A stretch of DNA of 64,000 nucleotides from Lysobacter sp. Root916 (GTDB taxonomy: Bacteria; Pseudomonadota; Gammaproteobacteria; Xanthomonadales; Xanthomonadaceae): assembly GCF_001429785.1 (NCBI RefSeq), contig NZ_LMJF01000014.1, positions 96,397 through 160,396 of the forward strand, given 5' to 3'. How positions within the stretch are numbered: the first letter of the stretch is position 1; every line of letters begins with the position of its first letter. The position numbers were made by a program, and so were the translations under genes. The notes under the pieces were generated by a model. That model was not told the origin of the DNA and ran no database searches. It saw only the letters and a program-made list of their open reading frames with translations. Shown here piece after piece: positions 44,242-52,306 of the stretch.

Positions 44242-44991
44242 TCAATCCGCCGGCGTCTCGACCTTCTTGGCCTCGCCGACCTCGACCTGGCCGGTCAGGG
44301 TGCGCAGTAGCAGGCCCTGGTCCTTCCAGTAGGCGTCGGTGCGGGTGCGGTGCGGGCCGTAGAACTCGCCGGGGCTGACCCCGCGCATGGCCTGGGTCGA
44401 GACCGCACTGCCGCCTCCGCCGGCCCAGATGTCGGGCCGGCCCAGGCTCACCTCCAGACGTGCGGTCTGGGCGCCGACGCGGCTGCCGGTTTGATTGCGG
44501 GCGAAGTGGCGGATGTGCGAGTTGATCCGCGGCAGCGCGGTCGTATCGCCATAGCGGGCGTAGTAGCCCTCGCCCTGCACGGCGACAGCCACCTGCTGCT
44601 CCGGCGTCAGCGATTCCCAGATCTTCTCGCGCATCGCCAGCAGTGCGGGATTGTCGCCGCGCTCGGCCGCCAGGTCGGCCCAGACGTAGGCCAGCACGCG
44701 GTCGGACGGCGCGCCTTCGCCGAACCAATACATCATGCTCAGGAAGTGCTGCGAGTACTTGTCGGCGTAACGCGCGGCGTGACTGAACTGCTTGATCGCT
44801 TCGTCGTAGCGGCCGTTGTCGTAAGCCCAGATGCCGTGCCAGCGATGCAGTTCGTTCGGATGCCCCGCCGATTGCAGGATCGCGGCTTGGTAGATATCGA
44901 GATTGGTGGCGCGCTCGCGCTCCTGCGCGACCGGCGCGGCCACGGCGACCAGGGGCAGAAGGGAGAACAACAACAAGGGGCGGACTTTCAT
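44242..44991 (-). CDS. Secreted SEL1-like repeat protein (paralog 1)
   Basis: 249 residues. The signal peptide KVRPLLLFSLLPLVAVAAPVAQ is followed by tetratricopeptide/SEL1-like helices: YDEAIKQFSHAARYADKYSQ, FLSMMYWFGEGAPSDRVLAYVWADLAAERGD across about 80-112, and ALLAMREKIWESLTPEQQ. The C-terminal half is less ordered and includes GRPDIWAGGGGS and EFYGPHRTRTDAYWKDQG. It is a clear paralog of the gene at 45414-46217 (same order of motifs), so the two arose by duplication. SEL1-like proteins are scaffolds for envelope complexes; the role here is unknown. It lacks the C-terminal Pro-rich tail of its sister. Confidence 0.8.
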   Translation of the reverse strand: MKVRPLLLFSLLPLVAVAAPVAQERERATNLDIYQAAILQSAGHPNELHRWHGIWAYDNGRYDEAIKQFSHAARYADKYSQHFLSMMYWFGEGAPSDRVLAYVWADLAAERGDNPALLAMREKIWESLTPEQQVAVAVQGEGYYARYGDTTALPRINSHIRHFARNQTGSRVGAQTARLEVSLGRPDIWAGGGGSAVSTQAMRGVSPGEFYGPHRTRTDAYWKDQGLLLRTLTGQVEVGEAKKVETPAD

Positions 44992-45413
44992 CTACGGCTC
45001 CTTGTGGATAGGGGCTCGCGACGCAGCGATGACAAGACGGACGGCGATCTCGCCGCAGTGTATCGCCACCGCCGGGCTGACGTTCCGACGGATTGCGCAC
45101 CTTTCGCGGTGCGCCGACCTCGACCGCGCCCTGGTCGGGTTAGCGGTCCAGTTCCTTCCAGTGCGCGTTAAGCCGATGTAGGTCGCGTTGTTTGCCGTAG
45201 AGCCCAGCGTGGCCGCTGCGGCATGGGCGGCCGGCGCCGACCGCGAAGGCGCCGTGGACCGGTGCGTCATTGATGGCCACGGGCTGATTGCGGTAGTCGC
45301 CGCGGCTGCGTCTGTGCCGGCAGGTTCGACAGCGGCGCCGAGGCAAATCCCTGCCTGCCACGCGCTTTTCGCGCTGCCGCGCCGACTCACGGTCGGCGCG
45401 GCGGCGGAACGGT
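44992..45413. other. Long spacer between the two SEL1-like paralogs
   Basis: 422 bp without a gene I can support. On the minus strand a short frame ending at 45140 gives GHAGLYGKQRDLHRLNAHWK, which faintly resembles EFYGPHRTRTDAYWKDQG of the sister protein. It may be the eroded end of a third copy, but this is weak. Confidence 0.3.
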
Positions 45414-46217
45414 TTACGGCGTGGGCTTAGGCGCCGGTTCCTCGGGCACTTCCGGCACCGGAGCGTCGACCTGCGGACGGGTTTCCGGAATGCGCGAATC
45501 GACCTTGGGCGGCTCGCCTTCGCGTACCACTTCGACGTCGCCGACATCGACGCGGCCGATCGCCGGCTTCATCCACACGTTGTCCTGCCAGGCCCAGTAC
45601 TTCTTGGCGTCCCAGTAGCGCTCGTCGTAGAACTTCGAACCCGGGATCGACTGTTCGCCAGCCGGGCCGGGCACCAGGATCTGCAGGTTGCCGGTGAAGC
45701 CGGTGCGGCTGCCGGTGACGTTGCGGCGGCCGGTGCGCAGCTGGAATTCGTAGCGCGGCTTGGCCGCCTCGTCGCCGAAGCGGGCGTACACGCCCTGGCC
45801 TTCGCTGGTCGCGCGTTCGCGTTCGGCCGGGCTCAGCGCGTTCCAGTAGCGCTCGCGCAGACCCAGGAAGCCGGCATAGCCGCGCTCGGCCGCCAGGTCC
45901 ATCCAGGCATAGGCCAGCGCGCGGTCCTGCGGCGCGCCTTCGCCGTTCCAGTACATCTCGGCGACCATGCCTTGCGAGGGCTTGTCGGCGAAGAAGCTGG
46001 CGCGACGGAAATAACGCAACGCGTCGTCGAAACGCTTCTCCTTGTACGCGTCCATGCCCAGCATGCGGTACTTCAGGTCGGGATGGTGGGTCAGGAAGCC
46101 CGCGGTGATGAGCAACGGGTCTTCGACCGGGTCCGGCGGCGGCGCGGCCTTCTTCTCGGCCGCGATGGCCCCCAGGGACAGCGGCAGCAGGGCCAACAGC
46201 AGGATCGTCTTACGCAT
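45414..46217 (-). CDS. Secreted SEL1-like repeat protein (paralog 2)
   Basis: 267 residues. Signal peptide RKTILLLALLPLSLGAIAAE; SEL1-type helices FDDALRYFRRASFFADKPSQ, MVAEMYWNGEGAPQDRALAYAWMDLAAERGY and FLGLRERYWNALSPAERERA follow in the order seen in the sister gene at 44242. The middle has FYDERYWDAKKYWAWQDNVW, and the C-terminus is a Pro/Glu-rich tail (PEVPEEPAPKPTP) that may span periplasm or bind partners. ATG 46217 stands 9 nt after AAGGA; a GTG one codon upstream is less likely. It is transcribed away from rep. Function unknown. Confidence 0.8.
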   Translation of the reverse strand: MRKTILLLALLPLSLGAIAAEKKAAPPPDPVEDPLLITAGFLTHHPDLKYRMLGMDAYKEKRFDDALRYFRRASFFADKPSQGMVAEMYWNGEGAPQDRALAYAWMDLAAERGYAGFLGLRERYWNALSPAERERATSEGQGVYARFGDEAAKPRYEFQLRTGRRNVTGSRTGFTGNLQILVPGPAGEQSIPGSKFYDERYWDAKKYWAWQDNVWMKPAIGRVDVGDVEVVREGEPPKVDSRIPETRPQVDAPVPEVPEEPAPKPTP

Positions 46218-46341
46218 CACATCAATTCCTTTTTACGGTCTGGGGGTCCAGGGGACGGGCCTAGGGAAACCAGGGTAGCCGGTCTCGGCGGCCCAAGCGG
46301 GTAAACTCATGGGCTAGATAGACCGGCCCACCGGCCGAAAG

Positions 46342-48330
46342 ATGACAACGATGCACGGCCTCAATCCCCCCCAACGCGCCGCCGTCCTGCACACCGACGG
46401 CCCCTTGCTCGTGCTCGCCGGCGCGGGCAGCGGCAAGACGCGCGTGATCGTCGAGAAGATCGCCCACCTGATCGCCTCCGGGCGGATGCCGGCCAAGCGC
46501 ATCGCGGCGATCACCTTCACCAACAAGGCCGCCAAGGAAATGAAGGAGCGCGTCGCCAAGCGCATCAAGGGCGACGCCGCGGAAGGCCTGACCATCTGCA
46601 CCTTCCATGCCCTGGGCCTGCGCTTCCTGCAGATCGACCACGCCAAGGCCGGGCTGCGGCGCGGCTTCAGCGTGTTCGACAGCGACGACTCCGCCGCCCA
46701 GATCAAGGACCTGCTGCCGCCCGGCAGCAAGCCCGACGTGCTGGACAACATGCGCAACCTGATCTCGCGCGCCAAGAACGCCGGCCTCTCGCCCGAGGAG
46801 GCGCTGAACCTGGCCGCCAGCCCGCGCGAGATGGAGGCCGCGCTGCTGTACCAGCGCTACCAGCAGCGCCTGAGCACCTTCAACGCGGTCGACTTCGACG
46901 ATCTGATCCGCCTGCCGGTGCAGATGCTGGAAGCCGACGAAGACCTGCAGCTGGCCTGGCGCGAGCGCATCGGCTACCTGCTGGTGGACGAGTGCCAGGA
47001 CACCAACGACGCCCAGTACCGCCTGCTCAAGTGCCTGGCCGGCACGCGCGGCCTGTTCACCTGCGTGGGCGACGACGACCAGTCGATCTATGCCTGGCGT
47101 GGCGCCAATCCCGACAACCTGCTGGAGTTGGGCAAGGACTATCCGACGCTGGAGATCGTCAAGCTGGAGCAGAACTACCGCTGCAGCAACCGCGTGCTGC
47201 GCGCGGCCAACACCCTGATCGCGAACAATCCGCACGAGCACCCCAAGACGCTGTGGAGCGAGCAGGCCGACGGCGAGCGGATCCGGGTCTGGGAATGCCG
47301 CGACAGCGCCCACGAGGCCGAGAAGGTCGCCAGCGAGATCCACTTCCTGGCCCAGAAGCACAGCGCGCCGTGGAGCGACTTCTGCATCCTGTTCCGCGGC
47401 AACCATCAAAGCCGCGCGCTGGAGAAGGCGCTGCAGTTGCTGCGCGTGCCCTACCACCTCAGCGGCGGCACCGCGTTCCTGGAGCGCCACGAGGTCAAGG
47501 ATGCGCTGTCCTGGCTGCGCCTGATCGCCAATCCCGACGACGATGCCGCGTTCCTGCGCGCGGTCACCTCGCCCAAGCGCGAAGTCGGCGCGACCACGCT
47601 GGCCAAGCTCGCCGAGCTGGCTCAGCAGGCGCACATGCCGATGTCGCGCGCGGCCGAGTCGGTGGGCGCGCTCAAGCAGCTGCCGCCGCGCGCGGCCAAC
47701 GCGCTGGACGGTTTCGTCAACATCGTGCGTTCGCTGCGCGGCGAAGCCCAGCGCATCAGCCCGGCCGAACTGGTGCGCGTGCTGGGCGAGCGCAGCGGCC
47801 TGCTCGCATCCATCCGCGCCCAATGCAAGGACGAGGCCAGCTTCCAGCGTCGCAAGCAGAACCTGGAAGAACTGTCGGACTGGTTCGACGGTGGCAAAGG
47901 CGCCGGCCCGGGCGAACTGGCCGCGCAGCTCGCGCTGCTGTCGCACGCCGACAAGGGCGAGGCCGGCAACCAGGTGCGCCTGATGAGCCTGCATGGCGCC
48001 AAGGGCCTGGAATTCCGCTACGTGTTCATCGTCGGCGTCGAGGAAGGCAATCTGCCACACGAGGCCAGCATCGAGGAAGGCCGCCTCGACGAGGAACGTC
48101 GCCTGATGTACGTGGGCATCACCCGCGCCAAGGAAGCCCTGTACCTGTCGCACTCGCGCGAGACCCAGCGCTGGGGCGATCGCATCCGCCTGCAGCCCAG
48201 CCGCTTCATCGAAGAACTGCCGGTGGGCGAACTGCAGCGCGACGGCGCCGACCCGGTCGCCGACGCGGCGCGCAAGCAGGAGCGCGCCAGCGCCGGCTTC
48301 GCCGCGATCAAGGCGCTGTTGGAAGGCTGA
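46342..48330 (+). CDS. rep: ATP-dependent DNA helicase Rep
   Basis: 662 residues of UvrD/Rep superfamily 1A. Motif I AGAGSGKT at 26-33, motif Ia TFTNKAAKEMKER, motif II LVDECQDTN, motif III CVGDDDQSIYAWRGA, motif IV LEQNYRCSN, motif V MSLHGAKGLEF and motif VI MYVGITRAKEAL are all intact. Length and the opening HGLNPPQRAAV are closer to Rep (about 670) than UvrD (about 720). It is a 3'-5' helicase that clears proteins ahead of replication forks. ATG 46342 is taken; Met4 at 46351 is a possible alternative. A GNAT gene follows after 23 bp and may be cotranscribed. Confidence 0.95.
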   Translation: MTTMHGLNPPQRAAVLHTDGPLLVLAGAGSGKTRVIVEKIAHLIASGRMPAKRIAAITFTNKAAKEMKERVAKRIKGDAAEGLTICTFHALGLRFLQIDHAKAGLRRGFSVFDSDDSAAQIKDLLPPGSKPDVLDNMRNLISRAKNAGLSPEEALNLAASPREMEAALLYQRYQQRLSTFNAVDFDDLIRLPVQMLEADEDLQLAWRERIGYLLVDECQDTNDAQYRLLKCLAGTRGLFTCVGDDDQSIYAWRGANPDNLLELGKDYPTLEIVKLEQNYRCSNRVLRAANTLIANNPHEHPKTLWSEQADGERIRVWECRDSAHEAEKVASEIHFLAQKHSAPWSDFCILFRGNHQSRALEKALQLLRVPYHLSGGTAFLERHEVKDALSWLRLIANPDDDAAFLRAVTSPKREVGATTLAKLAELAQQAHMPMSRAAESVGALKQLPPRAANALDGFVNIVRSLRGEAQRISPAELVRVLGERSGLLASIRAQCKDEASFQRRKQNLEELSDWFDGGKGAGPGELAAQLALLSHADKGEAGNQVRLMSLHGAKGLEFRYVFIVGVEEGNLPHEASIEEGRLDEERRLMYVGITRAKEALYLSHSRETQRWGDRIRLQPSRFIEELPVGELQRDGADPVADAARKQERASAGFAAIKALLEG

Positions 48331-48353
48331 GCCGCGCAAGATCGAGCATCACC

Positions 48354-48863
48354 ATGACCGACGATCGCAACGCGCTGCGCATCCGCGACATCGCACCCGG
48401 CGACCACGCCGCGGTGCTGGCGCTGAATCTGGAATCGGAGGCGCTGCTGAGCCCGATGGACGGCGCGCGCCTGCTCGAGCTGCTGCAGGAAACGGCCTAC
48501 CATCGCGTGCTGGTCGACGACGGCGATCGCGTGCTCGCCTTCCTGCTCGCGTTTCGCGAGGGCTGCGGCTACGACAGCCCGAACTACCGCTGGTTCCAGG
48601 CTCACTACCCGCATTTTCTGTACATCGATCGGATCGCGGTGTCTTCGACGCAGCAGGGGCGCGGACTGGGCGCGGTGCTGTATCGCGACCTGTTCGCGTT
48701 CGCGCGGGCCAGCGGCACCGGCGCGGTCGCCTGCGAGTTCTACAGCCAGCCCCTGAACGAGGGCTCCAGTCGTTTCCACGCCAAATTCGGTTTCAGCGAA
48801 GTCGGCACGCAGTGGGTGGCCGAGGGCCGCAAACAGGTTTCGCTGCAGATCGCCGCGCTCTAG
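48354..48863 (+). CDS. GNAT-family N-acetyltransferase
   Basis: 169 residues. The GNAT fold is visible as RIRDIAPGDHAAVLALNLES (strand 1/helix 1), a central strand VLAFLLAFREG, and the acetyl-CoA loop IDRIAVSSTQQGRGLGAVLYRDL with the Q/RxxGxG/A pattern as QQGRGLG around residues 97-103. The end reads FHAKFGFSEVGTQW. The best-known match of this shape is a predicted acetyltransferase of the YkkB/DUF-type with unknown substrate. It lies 23 bp after rep and may share its transcript. No signal peptide. Confidence 0.88.
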   Translation: MTDDRNALRIRDIAPGDHAAVLALNLESEALLSPMDGARLLELLQETAYHRVLVDDGDRVLAFLLAFREGCGYDSPNYRWFQAHYPHFLYIDRIAVSSTQQGRGLGAVLYRDLFAFARASGTGAVACEFYSQPLNEGSSRFHAKFGFSEVGTQWVAEGRKQVSLQIAAL

Positions 48864-48937
48864 CGGCGCGCATGGGATTGCGCCGCAATCACGGTTGCGG
48901 GATGGTGCGAATCCCTGCCCCCGGTTTGGACACGAGC

Positions 48938-49402
48938 ATGCCTGTTCCCGCCGTCTTGTCGCGTAGCGCTCTCGTTATCGCCCTGCTCGCCGCCAGTCCG
49001 GCCTGGAGCGGCGAACGCCCCGAGTTCCTGAAGTCCCCCGACCCCGCCGCCGCCAGCCTGCCGTTCTCCGAAGCGGTACGCAGCGGCGACCTGCTGTTCC
49101 TGTCCGGTCAGATCGGCACCGCCGCCGGCAAGAACGAACTCGTCCCCGGCGGCATCGCCGCCGAATCCGACCGCACCCTGCAACGCATCCAGGAAGTCCT
49201 GGAACGCCACGGCGCCTCGATGCGCGACGTGATCAGGTGCACCGTGTTCCTGGCCGACATCAAGGAATGGCCGGCCTTCAACGAGGTCTATCGCCGCCAC
49301 TTCCAGGCCCCGTACCCGGCGCGCAGCGCGTTGGCCGCATCCGGCTTGGCGATGAACGCCCGCGTCGAAGTGGAATGCATCGCGCAAGCGCCCAAGCGCT
49401 GA
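48938..49402 (+). CDS. Exported RidA-family protein
   Basis: 154 residues. Unlike cytosolic RidA enamine/imine deaminases (about 130 residues), it begins with a signal peptide (LSRSALVIALLAASPAWSGE, cleaved near residue 24). The RidA core follows: FSEAVRSGDLLFLSGQIG, TLQRIQEVLERHGASMRDVIRCTVFLAD, YPARSALAASGLA and VEVECIAQAP. The arginine in YPARSAL and the glutamate in VEVECIA, which act in deaminating members, are present. Exported RidA-like proteins form a poorly studied subgroup. ATG 48938 is the start that gives the signal peptide. It stands alone after the GNAT gene. Confidence 0.85.
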   Translation: MPVPAVLSRSALVIALLAASPAWSGERPEFLKSPDPAAASLPFSEAVRSGDLLFLSGQIGTAAGKNELVPGGIAAESDRTLQRIQEVLERHGASMRDVIRCTVFLADIKEWPAFNEVYRRHFQAPYPARSALAASGLAMNARVEVECIAQAPKR

Positions 49403-49917
<515 letters not shown>

Positions 49918-50859
49918 ATGCACACCCGCGCCCTCACCCTCTCCGTCCTCGCCTGCGCCCTCGCCCTGGGCGCCTGCAAACGCACCGAACCCGCCGCCGA
50001 ATCCGCCAAACCGGCCGAGCCCGCAGTGGCCGCCGCGCCGGCTAACGCCGCTGCCAGCGCCGCACCCACGACGCCGGCCGGCCCCGGCGCCGACGACAAC
50101 CTCAACGCCGTGCTCTGGGTGCAGACTTCGGCCGAGTACCGCGCCGCTACCGAAACCGTCTACCGCGCCGCCGCCGACAAGCTGGACGTCGCGCTGAAGC
50201 AGAAGAACTGGGACGCCCTGGTACCGGACGAACGCGGCAACGCCGCCACCGGCCTGGCGCCGGCGGTGGTCATGGACGTGGACGAAACCGTGCTGGACAA
50301 CTCGCCCTACCAGGCGCGGCTGGTCCGCGATGGCAAGCAATACGACGAAGTCAGCTGGGACGCCTGGGTCGCTGAGAAGAAGGCCAAGCCGCTGCCGGGC
50401 GTGGTCGACTTCGCCAAGGCCGCCAACGCCAAGGGCGTGACCGTGCTGTATCTGTCCAACCGCGCCGAGCACCTGCAGGCCGCCACCTTGGCCAACCTGC
50501 GCGCGGTCGGCATGCCGGTGAAGGACGACAGCGTCTTCCTCGGTCTGGGCACCTTCGTCGAAGGCTGCGAGCAGAACGGCAGCGAGAAGAATTGCCGGCG
50601 CAAGCTGGCCGGGCAGAAGTACCGCGTGCTGATGCAGTTCGGCGACCAGTTCGGCGACTTCGTGCAGGTGGTGGCCAACACTCCGGACGGCCGCAACCAG
50701 CTGCTGGAGCAGTACCACGACTGGTTCGGCGAGCGTTGGTGGATGCTGCCCAACCCGACCTACGGTTCCTGGGAGCCGGCGCTGTTCAACAACGCCTGGG
50801 ACCAGCCCAGCGAGGCGCGTCGGGCCAGCAAGCGCGCGGCGCTGAACGTCGCGCCCTGA
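49918..50859 (+). CDS. HAD-family acid phosphatase lipoprotein, e(P4)-like
   Basis: 313 residues. The leader ALTLSVLACALALGAC ends at Cys20 in lipobox LGAC, so it should be anchored to a membrane facing the periplasm. An Ala/Pro linker (about 21-60) precedes the HAD phosphatase domain with catalytic Asp120 and Asp122 in VVMDVDETVLDNS. Motif II is YLSNR and the metal site LMQFGDQFGDF. The class is 5'-nucleotidase, lipoprotein e(P4), a nonspecific acid phosphatase that frees phosphate or nucleosides such as NMN products outside the cytoplasm. ATG 49918 gives the leader; an upstream extension is Pro/His-rich without sense. Followed by a possible small RNA. Confidence 0.92.
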   Translation: MHTRALTLSVLACALALGACKRTEPAAESAKPAEPAVAAAPANAAASAAPTTPAGPGADDNLNAVLWVQTSAEYRAATETVYRAAADKLDVALKQKNWDALVPDERGNAATGLAPAVVMDVDETVLDNSPYQARLVRDGKQYDEVSWDAWVAEKKAKPLPGVVDFAKAANAKGVTVLYLSNRAEHLQAATLANLRAVGMPVKDDSVFLGLGTFVEGCEQNGSEKNCRRKLAGQKYRVLMQFGDQFGDFVQVVANTPDGRNQLLEQYHDWFGERWWMLPNPTYGSWEPALFNNAWDQPSEARRASKRAALNVAP

Positions 50860-50939
50860 GGCCACGGCGCCGGCTTTGGCGCATCGCAGCATGGCGCCGC
50901 CATTTAAAATCAATGTTTTAGCGGACTTAATTTCAGGTA

Positions 50940-50968
50940 TTGCATTAACTTCGTGGGCGACGTAGTCT
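50940..50968 (+). promoter_or_regulatory. Possible promoter of a small RNA
   Basis: TTGCAT (50940-50945), 17-bp spacer, TAGTCT (50963-50968). Each box matches the sigma-70 consensus at only three positions, but the spacing is ideal, the upstream 30 bp are AT-rich, and a hairpin-rich segment with a terminator follows. Confidence 0.4.
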
Positions 50969-50974
50969 GCTCCC

Positions 50975-51057
50975 GTCCGGCCTCGGCCGGAGCCATGCCA
51001 CAACTCGAAATCCCGGCCTCGGCCGGTTTATAAGGAGGCCCAGCGCCTCCTTTTTTT
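50975..51057 (+). ncRNA. Candidate small RNA with twin CCGGCC hairpins and terminator
   Basis: A predicted transcript of about 83 nt. Two identical perfect palindromes CCGGCCTCGGCCGG stand at 50977-50990 and 51013-51026, joined by the unpaired segment AGCCATGCCACAACTCGAAA, and the transcript ends in a strong terminator. No coding sense. It lies in a 441-bp gap between the phosphatase gene and a lipoprotein-like gene. It could also be a regulatory leader or just a terminator pair; expression is not known. Confidence 0.4.
51033..51057 (+). terminator. Rho-independent terminator
   Basis: AGGAGGC / GCCTCCT stem (51033-51051) followed by a run of seven T (51051-51057). Ends either the phosphatase transcript or the candidate small RNA. 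Confidence 0.85.
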
Positions 51058-51300
51058 ATGCGCGACGTCCACGAGGCGGACCCGGGACGCTCCGGCTTGG
51101 TCGCCACGAAGACAGACGATCGGCGAAAAATCTGCGCCATTGGCCGCCATTGGCTGCTTTTAGTCGAATGCGAGCGCCGACCTTGCCCAATCCGTCGGCA
51201 ATGCCTGTGTCGCCTGCGCGGACCAGGATCCGGAACCGACTTGGCTTGTGGCCGACCCCGGCGCCGGCCAAGATGCCGCTTGCGACTGGGGAGCCGCCTC
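51058..51300. other. Spacer upstream of the lipoprotein-like gene
   Basis: An in-frame extension of the next gene exists but is Arg/Cys-rich and unlike protein. No recognised feature apart from GGGGAGCC before ATG 51301. Confidence 0.4.
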
Positions 51301-52209
51301 ATGCCACCGATTCGACGCGCCTTGGCCGCGTTGCTGCTGATCGTCGTCGCCTGCGGCGGCTGCGATCGCGCGCCGCTGAGCGATCACGACGCGCCGCCCA
51401 AGCTGCCCGCCGAAGCGGTGCAGCAACTGGTGCGCGACCTGCGCCGCAACGATCTGGCCGGCTATGCGCGCCATGCGGTGCCGCCGGCCCTGCACGACCG
51501 CCTCGAAACCGCCTGGCGCGAGGGCCGCACCACCTGGCCGCTGACCGAGCTGCCGCTGGAGGATCGCCTGCCCGGCTTCCTGCAGGCCCTGGCCGCGCCC
51601 GGCGCGGAGAAGAAACTGCAGGCCGTCTACCAGCGCCAGTTCGCCGGCGCTCACGCGGAACTGCGCTCGGCCGCCGCCACCCTGGGCCTGTTCGCGACCC
51701 AGTACGTGCGCAGCGAAGGCGACTACAGCACCGAGGAACGCGACCACTACGCCCAGCTGATCGGCGCGATCAGCGCCTGGGGCCAGCGCGCGCCGCTGGG
51801 CGATCCCAAGCGCGCGCGCGTCGCGATCGCGCAGCTGGCCGCGGCCGCGCGCCAGACCGGCCTGACCGGCGCCGACGCGCTGCGCCTGACCGGCATGGAC
51901 CGCAGCCTGGAACGGCTGGGCCCGTTCTTCGGCCGTTTCAAGCAGACCCTGGTCGGCTACGGGCTGAACATCGACGCCAGCCTGGACCGGGTCGAGGCGA
52001 CCCTGGCCGAACAAACCGGCGAGCGAGCACGCGTGCGCATCCGCTACACCATGGCCGACCAACCGATCGACGCCTATGTGCGGGTCGAACGCCACGACGG
52101 CCGCTGGTACCTCAGCGACGTGCTGCGCCACGCCGAGGCCGAGGCCAGCCGCACCGCCAGCGCGCGCAGCGCCCAGCCGCACGCGCCCGTCGCCAAGACC
52201 GCGCCCTAG
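51301..52209 (+). CDS. Putative lipoprotein of unknown function
   Basis: 302 residues. The leader RRALAALLLIVVACGGC ends near Cys21; the lipobox (CGGC) is imperfect, but the sequence is clearly an export signal. The rest is helical with repeats of the type VQQLVRDLRRNDLAGYARHAV, LEDRLPGFLQALAAPGAEKK and AQLAAAARQTGLTGADAL, followed by a small C-terminal beta domain (RVRIRYTMADQPIDAYVRVERHDGRWYLSD split across about 255-285). That domain resembles a ketosteroid-isomerase/NTF2-like fold. ATG 51301 stands 7 nt after GGGAG. I recognise no named family. It is followed at about 100 bp by plsB on the same strand. Confidence 0.7.
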   Translation: MPPIRRALAALLLIVVACGGCDRAPLSDHDAPPKLPAEAVQQLVRDLRRNDLAGYARHAVPPALHDRLETAWREGRTTWPLTELPLEDRLPGFLQALAAPGAEKKLQAVYQRQFAGAHAELRSAAATLGLFATQYVRSEGDYSTEERDHYAQLIGAISAWGQRAPLGDPKRARVAIAQLAAAARQTGLTGADALRLTGMDRSLERLGPFFGRFKQTLVGYGLNIDASLDRVEATLAEQTGERARVRIRYTMADQPIDAYVRVERHDGRWYLSDVLRHAEAEASRTASARSAQPHAPVAKTAP

Positions 52210-52306
52210 GTCGCGCGCGGCCAGCGCGCGCATGGCGATGCCCGCGTCGCGCGACGCCGTCGCGTCCCCGCGAGCAGCCCCAATCCGAATGGGCATAATG
52301 GCGCCG

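Noticed and set aside
44992..45390. 132-codon minus-strand frame between the SEL1-like genes
   Set aside because: Ala/Arg/Thr-rich composition with no start signal or domain; treated as spacer.
46261..48339. 692-codon minus-strand frame opposite rep
   Set aside because: Antisense shadow of a complete helicase.
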